Source of the DNA: Nitrososphaerota archaeon
Lineage (GTDB): Archaea; Thermoproteota; Nitrososphaeria; Nitrososphaerales; Nitrososphaeraceae
DNA: 10,821 nucleotides
Assembly (NCBI GenBank): GCA_005877345.1
Contig: VBPR01000085.1
Coordinates: forward strand, 1-10,821
Reading direction: 5' to 3'
Shown: in pieces, positions 10,580 through 10,821 of the stretch
How positions within the stretch are numbered: position 1 is the first letter of the stretch
How the letters are laid out: each line of letters begins with the position of its first letter
Program-made: the position numbers and the translations under genes
Notes under the pieces: generated by a model
Told to the model about the DNA's origin: nothing
The model's database searches: none
The model's input: the letters and a program-made list of their open reading frames with translations, nothing else

Positions 10580-10821
10580 TCATATAGATGGAAGAACCAT
10601 ATCACTTTTGATTTGAAACGATTCTACCATTTTATTGGCTAAGGGTAACGTTTCTGGAACTTTTAATTGTTTATCAAGATAGGTAAGTTCATAGTATCTT
10701 CCATCTAATAACATTTATTCGATCATAGTATCTTCCATCTAATAACATTTATTCGATATACATACGCATCGTCTGCAGTCCATTCTTGCTTAACACCCTT
10801 ATTACCATAAACAGTAACTTC
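10580..10821 (-). pseudogene. PsbP-like exported protein, frameshifted C-terminal part (runs off window)
   Basis: Entering from beyond the right edge, the minus strand reads EVTVYGNKGVKQEWTADDAY then VYRINVI, and stops at a TGA inside the duplicated segment. A second frame resumes with LLDGRYYELTYLDKQLKVPE then TLPLANKMVESFQIKSDM, ending at TGA 10580-10582. 'GRYYELTY' and 'PETLPLANKMVESFQI' match the end of PsbP-like (DUF1795-type) lipoproteins or secreted proteins common in ammonia-oxidising archaea. There the terminal strand and 'LP-x-x-x-KM-x-x-SF' helix are the conserved parts. The signal peptide would be outside the window. The break lies in the 34-base tandem duplication and an additional small indel (the expected ILDG reads IRW/LLDG). 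The SDR remnant converges on it, with a GGGGCT/AGCCCC inverted repeat (10522-10564) between them. Confidence 0.6.
10690..10757. repeat. Perfect tandem duplication of 34 bases
   Basis: Positions 10690-10723 and 10724-10757 are identical. The unit length is not a multiple of three and the repeat lies within the PsbP-like gene, so it shifts the frame. Absence of any divergence implies the event is recent or is an assembly artefact. Confidence 0.9.

Noticed and set aside
1..10821. CRISPR array, insertion sequence, prophage or defence island
   Set aside because: There is no spaced repeat series, no transposase or integrase motif and no terminal inverted repeats. The HEPN-like gene alone does not make a defence system.

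Overview
The window looks like accessory, decaying chromosomal DNA from an AT-rich ammonia-oxidising archaeon of the Nitrososphaeraceae. This is inference. It rests on TATA-type boxes about 25-30 bases upstream of starts with almost no leader, many tiny CxxC proteins, DUF72, DUF892/ferritin-like and PsbP-like families, and an Asn-glycosylation-rich surface protein. The low GC and low coding density would suit Candidatus Nitrosocosmicus better than the GC-richer Nitrososphaera. No rRNA, intact tRNA, transposase, integrase, CRISPR array or phage gene was seen.

Layout. 1-550: a SnoaL-like (NTF2-fold) protein. 551-2229: mostly gene debris, with one intact-looking 57-residue CxxC/CxxC protein (867-1040, minus) and remnants of a DUF72 gene and two small proteins. 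2230-2859 (minus): a back-to-back pair of homologous four-cysteine proteins. 2931-3020: a strongly foldable segment that partly resembles the S domain of SRP RNA. 3147-3641 (minus): an exported protein with 15 N-glycosylation sequons. 3916-4337: two small genes diverging from a 35-base promoter region. 4553-5060: a ferritin-like gene split by one frameshift. 5061-5589: hairpins, a terminator and short repeats. 5590-6593: a PRC-barrel-like protein, a single-span membrane microprotein and a small helical protein. 6843-7880: an unknown 49-residue protein, a B-box-type zinc-finger microprotein and, on the minus strand, a zinc-ribbon pseudogene with two compensating frameshifts beside a CPTC-containing small protein. 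7883-8276: no gene, one decayed tRNA-like element. 8277-9499: a zinc ribbon protein, a second DUF72 remnant abutting a zinc-ribbon/coiled-coil gene, and a small membrane protein. 9585-10112: a helical protein with a HEPN-like RNxxxH motif. 10127-10821: a truncated short-chain dehydrogenase and a broken PsbP-like gene carrying a perfect 34-base tandem duplication.

No single pathway links these genes. Two themes stand out. One is a concentration of very small, probably metal-binding cysteine proteins on both strands (at least eight candidates in 10 kb). The other is many genes caught at different stages of decay: point stop, one-base shifts, end truncations and tail-to-tail joins. Several genuine small genes here are under 60 residues and are easily missed.
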